Notes under the pieces: generated by a model
What the model was told of the DNA's origin: nothing
What the model saw: only the letters and a program-made list of their open reading frames with translations
The model's database searches: none
Shown: positions 6,406 to 9,141 of the stretch, one piece after another
How positions within the stretch are numbered: the stretch's first letter is position 1
Layout: the number at the start of each line of letters is the position of its first letter
Assembly: GCA_002366775.1 (NCBI GenBank)
Contig: DFBW01000148.1
Coordinates: 5,293 to 14,433, forward strand
Origin: Roseovarius sp. UBA3070
Lineage (GTDB): Bacteria; Pseudomonadota; Alphaproteobacteria; Rhodobacterales; Rhodobacteraceae
Length of the DNA stretch: 9,141 bases
Reading direction: 5' to 3'
Position numbers and translations under genes: made by a program

Positions 6406-8576
6406 GGTTTCTCTTCCTTCTTCTGGTTGGCCTATCAGTACTGGCCGGGCCGGTGCGGGCACAATCCGCGCCGCCACAGCCCGCCGTGCTGATTGCCGAT
6501 GATGTGTTTCTGGACGGCGAAACAGCATTGGTGGCCACCGGCAATGTCGAAGCCCTTTTTGATGGCCGTCGCCTTAAGGCCAAAAGCATCACCTATGATC
6601 GCACCACCGAAACCCTGTTGATAGTCGGCCCAATCACCCTGCAAGACCCCGATGGCGGCATCTTGATCCTTGCGGATACAGCGCAGCTGGATCGGGCCAT
6701 GGAAAACGGCATTCTGACGGGCGCGCGCGTGGTGATGGATGATCAGCTCCAATTGGCCGCACATGAGATGAACCGGGTGAACGGGCGCTACTCACAACTT
6801 TACAAAGCCGCCGTCACCTCTTGCCGTGTGTGTGAAAACGGCCGCCCACCTCTCTGGCAAATCCGGGCCAAACGGGTGATCCATGATCAACAAGAACGCC
6901 AGCTCTACTTTGACGATGCACAGTTTCGGGTGCTGGACACACCCATCTTCTATCTGCCGCGTCTGCGCCTGCCTGACCCCACGCTGAAACGCGCCAGCGG
7001 GTTTTTGATCCCATCGGTCTATAATTCCTCAACCCTGGGCACAGGCATAAAGGTGCCCTACTTTATCCGGCTGGGCGATCATGCTGATCTGACGTTAACA
7101 CCATTTCTGGCCACCAAAACGGCCACGCTGGAATATCGGTATCGCCAGGCTTTCCGCACCGGTGACATCGAATTTGAAGGCGCGTTTTCGGATGACGATC
7201 AGGGCGTGCGCTCGGTTCGCTCCTATATTTTTGGTGAAGGGGCGTTTGATCTTAAGCATGATTTCAAACTGACCTTTGATATCGAGGCCGTGAACGACGA
7301 CACGTATTTGCTGGATTATGGCTATTCCAACAAAGACCGGCTGGACAGCCAACTGGCCGTGGAACGTGTGCGCCGTGATGAATACATCCGTGCCGCAATC
7401 ACTCACTTCCGATCCTTGCGCACCGGTGAACAGGACACCACCCTGCCCACGCTCTCGGCTGATGTGGATTACGAACGCCGCTTCTTTCCCACCCGTACCG
7501 GGGGCGAGCTGGTGTTTTCTGCCGCCGCGCATTCCCATCATCGCTCATCCGATCAGACCACCGATGGCGCTGATTTTGACCCCTATGCCGACGGTGTCGA
7601 CATGACCCGCTTTACCACCGAGGTCGATTGGTTCCGCAGCTGGATATTGCCCGGCGGCGTGCATACCCGTGTGCAAACCGGAGTGGCCATCGACAGCTTC
7701 TTTGTGGATCAGGCCGGGCTGACCTCTGCCTCGCGCGACACCAATGTGACGCCTTCGACGTCACTGCAATTGCGCTGGCCCTTGTTGAAACAGACCAAGC
7801 GCCACGCGACACATGTGATTGAACCTATGGTGCAATTGGCCTGGTCGGGCGGGGATGCGGTGAACCTGCCCAATGATGAAAGCACCCTGGTGGAATTTGA
7901 CGAGGGCAATCTGATGACCCTCTCGCGCTTTCCCGAACCCGACCGGCGCGAATACGGATTTTCCGCAGCCTATGGGCTGAGCTGGACCCGGATTGATCCA
8001 CGCGGCTGGCGCTCGGCTTTGGTGATGGGGCAAGTGGTGCGCGAGGAAAAGCTGATTGAACTCAATGGGGTGAGCAGTTTCAGCAATGTTTCAGGCTTGC
8101 AAAACCGGCATTCGGATTTTCTGCTGGCAGGCCAGCTACAAACCCCCAACGGGCTGTCCCTGACCGCGCGTGGACTTTTTGATGATGGCTATGACACCAC
8201 CAAGGCCTCGGCCCGGGCAAGTTGGCAAAACGATCGGGCCGATTTTGGCGCCACCTACATCTGGCTGCGCGGCGATATTGCGGAAAATCGGCCTAATACC
8301 ATCTCGGAATGGTCCGTTGACGGCAGTTATCGCATGTCACGCCACTGGACGGGCAGCGCCAATTGGCGGTATGACGTGGCCAGTGACCGGAATGTGACAG
8401 CGGGGATCGGACTGACTTACACAAATGAATGTGTCGAGGCGAAACTTTCGGCCTCGCGCCGCTTCACCTCTTCCACTATTCTGGAACCATCGACGGATTT
8501 GTCTTTGACTGTGGCCTTACGCGGTTTCTCGGTCAAAAATCAGGATAAAAGCTACGTCCGCACATGCAGGAATTAA
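6402..8576 (+). CDS. lptD: LPS assembly protein LptD (outer-membrane LPS translocon)
   Basis: A 724-residue precursor, somewhat shorter than E. coli LptD (784). A signal peptide (1-20, hydrophobic core LFLLLVGLSVLAG, cleavage after VRA) is followed by the periplasmic OstA-type jellyroll (about 28-190). The large C-terminal beta-barrel runs from about 195 to the end, rich in alternating polar/hydrophobic strands and aromatic residues. LptD takes LPS from the periplasmic bridge and inserts it in the outer leaflet, with LptE, which is not in the window. Only four cysteines exist: Cys141 and Cys144 as a CxxC in the periplasmic domain, Cys677 near the last strands, and Cys722 two residues from the end. 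E. coli also has four, but placed differently. The start overlaps the lptG stop as ATGA, with GGAGGA (6393-6398) only three bases before it, so coupling to lptG is likely. Confidence 0.95.
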   Translation: MRFLFLLLVGLSVLAGPVRAQSAPPQPAVLIADDVFLDGETALVATGNVEALFDGRRLKAKSITYDRTTETLLIVGPITLQDPDGGILILADTAQLDRAMENGILTGARVVMDDQLQLAAHEMNRVNGRYSQLYKAAVTSCRVCENGRPPLWQIRAKRVIHDQQERQLYFDDAQFRVLDTPIFYLPRLRLPDPTLKRASGFLIPSVYNSSTLGTGIKVPYFIRLGDHADLTLTPFLATKTATLEYRYRQAFRTGDIEFEGAFSDDDQGVRSVRSYIFGEGAFDLKHDFKLTFDIEAVNDDTYLLDYGYSNKDRLDSQLAVERVRRDEYIRAAITHFRSLRTGEQDTTLPTLSADVDYERRFFPTRTGGELVFSAAAHSHHRSSDQTTDGADFDPYADGVDMTRFTTEVDWFRSWILPGGVHTRVQTGVAIDSFFVDQAGLTSASRDTNVTPSTSLQLRWPLLKQTKRHATHVIEPMVQLAWSGGDAVNLPNDESTLVEFDEGNLMTLSRFPEPDRREYGFSAAYGLSWTRIDPRGWRSALVMGQVVREEKLIELNGVSSFSNVSGLQNRHSDFLLAGQLQTPNGLSLTARGLFDDGYDTTKASARASWQNDRADFGATYIWLRGDIAENRPNTISEWSVDGSYRMSRHWTGSANWRYDVASDRNVTAGIGLTYTNECVEAKLSASRRFTSSTILEPSTDLSLTVALRGFSVKNQDKSYVRTCRN

Positions 8577-8581
8577 GACGA

Positions 8582-9141
8582 ATGACATCACGCTTCAGCA
8601 CACTCCTTTGGTCTCTGGCTATTATGGCCACCACGTCAATTGTTGGTCTGATGCCTGACAGCGCGCAGGCACAAAACCAGTTTGAAGCGGTGATCAAGGT
8701 CAATGATCAGGCCATCACCCGCTATGAGATCGCCCAACGAGCGCGCATGTTACAACTGTTCCGCGCCGTCGGCGATCTGCCGGTTGTCGCGCGCGAACAG
8801 CTGATCCAAGACCGTTTGAAAATGGATGCAGCGCGCGCCAATGGGGTGGTGCTGTCCGAAGAAGACGTCCAGGTCGGGGTCGAAGAATTTGCCGGGCGCG
8901 CCAATATGGACGGCGAACAGATGTTGCGCGCATTGGCAGGTGCCGGCGTTGGCGAAAGTTCTCTGCGTGATTTCGTGCGTGTTGGCATCACCTGGCGCGA
9001 AGTGAACCGCGCCCGCTTTGCTTCAAGGGTTTCTGTGACCGAGGATGATCTGGACCGCGCCAAGGCTGCGATATCCGGCAACACTTCAAATGTGCGTGTC
9101 CTGCTCAGCGAAATCATCATGCCAGCACAGCCCAGTCAGGC
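8582..9141 (+). CDS. surA: SurA-like periplasmic chaperone / peptidylprolyl isomerase, N-terminal part (3' truncated by window edge)
   Basis: An open frame of 186 codons begins at ATG 8582 and continues past the window. Residues 1-30 form a signal peptide (hydrophobic LLWSLAIMATTSIVGLM, cleavage after AQA). The mature part begins with EAVIKVNDQAITRYEI (35-50), the standard opening of the SurA N-terminal chaperone domain, followed by helices with QLIQDRLKMDAAR and TWREVNRARF. A segment at about 172-180 (VRVLLSEIIM) looks like the start of the first parvulin-type isomerase domain; the rest lies outside. AGGAA at 8568-8572, inside the end of lptD, is 9 bases from the ATG. SurA escorts unfolded outer-membrane proteins and is needed for proper LptD assembly in E. 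coli. Its place directly after lptD fits that and the common lptD-surA-pdxA-rsmA order. A generic SurA/PpiD-like protein cannot be fully excluded from the fragment. Confidence 0.9.
   Translation, partial: MTSRFSTLLWSLAIMATTSIVGLMPDSAQAQNQFEAVIKVNDQAITRYEIAQRARMLQLFRAVGDLPVVAREQLIQDRLKMDAARANGVVLSEEDVQVGVEEFAGRANMDGEQMLRALAGAGVGESSLRDFVRVGITWREVNRARFASRVSVTEDDLDRAKAAISGNTSNVRVLLSEIIMPAQPSQ

Overview
The window looks like a chromosomal core region of an alphaproteobacterium, most likely a marine Rhodobacterales (Roseobacter-type) relative. This rests on protein character (MarC and retropepsin-like genes of alphaproteobacterial type, a short four-cysteine LptD, the lptF-lptG-lptD-surA order) and on moderately GC-rich, tightly packed genes. 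I see no mobile element, tRNA, rRNA, CRISPR array or plasmid feature, and no frameshifted gene. Two genes are cut by the window edges: an ABC-F ATPase on the left and surA on the right.

Layout. Left block (1-2020, + strand): the C-terminal half of a YheS-like ABC-F ATPase, a MarC-family membrane protein 3 bases after it, then a membrane-anchored retropepsin-like aspartic protease. Middle block (2043-3973, - strand): pepA (leucyl aminopeptidase) followed by holC (DNA polymerase III chi), joined by a one-base TGATG overlap. Holc converges on the protease gene with only a 22-base gap. Right block (4181 to the end, + strand): lptF, lptG, lptD and the start of surA, with ATGA overlaps at both lptF/lptG and lptG/lptD and a 5-base gap before surA. 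The only long non-coding stretch is the roughly 200-base divergent region between pepA and lptF, which holds a near-identical 14-bp direct repeat and two short dyads.

Function. The right block is an outer-membrane LPS assembly operon. LptF and LptG form the inner-membrane core of the LPS extractor (with LptB2, not in this window), LptD is the outer-membrane LPS translocon, and SurA is the periplasmic chaperone that helps beta-barrels such as LptD fold. Its divergent neighbour pair pepA-holC is the same neighbourhood known from E. coli, where pepA-holC also faces lptF-lptG. Here lptFG is directly joined to the lptD-surA cluster, which is separate in E. coli.

I did not find a clearly undescribed system. 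The items most worth checking are the unusual cysteine arrangement in LptD, the repeat/dyad architecture between pepA and lptF, and a possible leaderless promoter for the aspartic protease.
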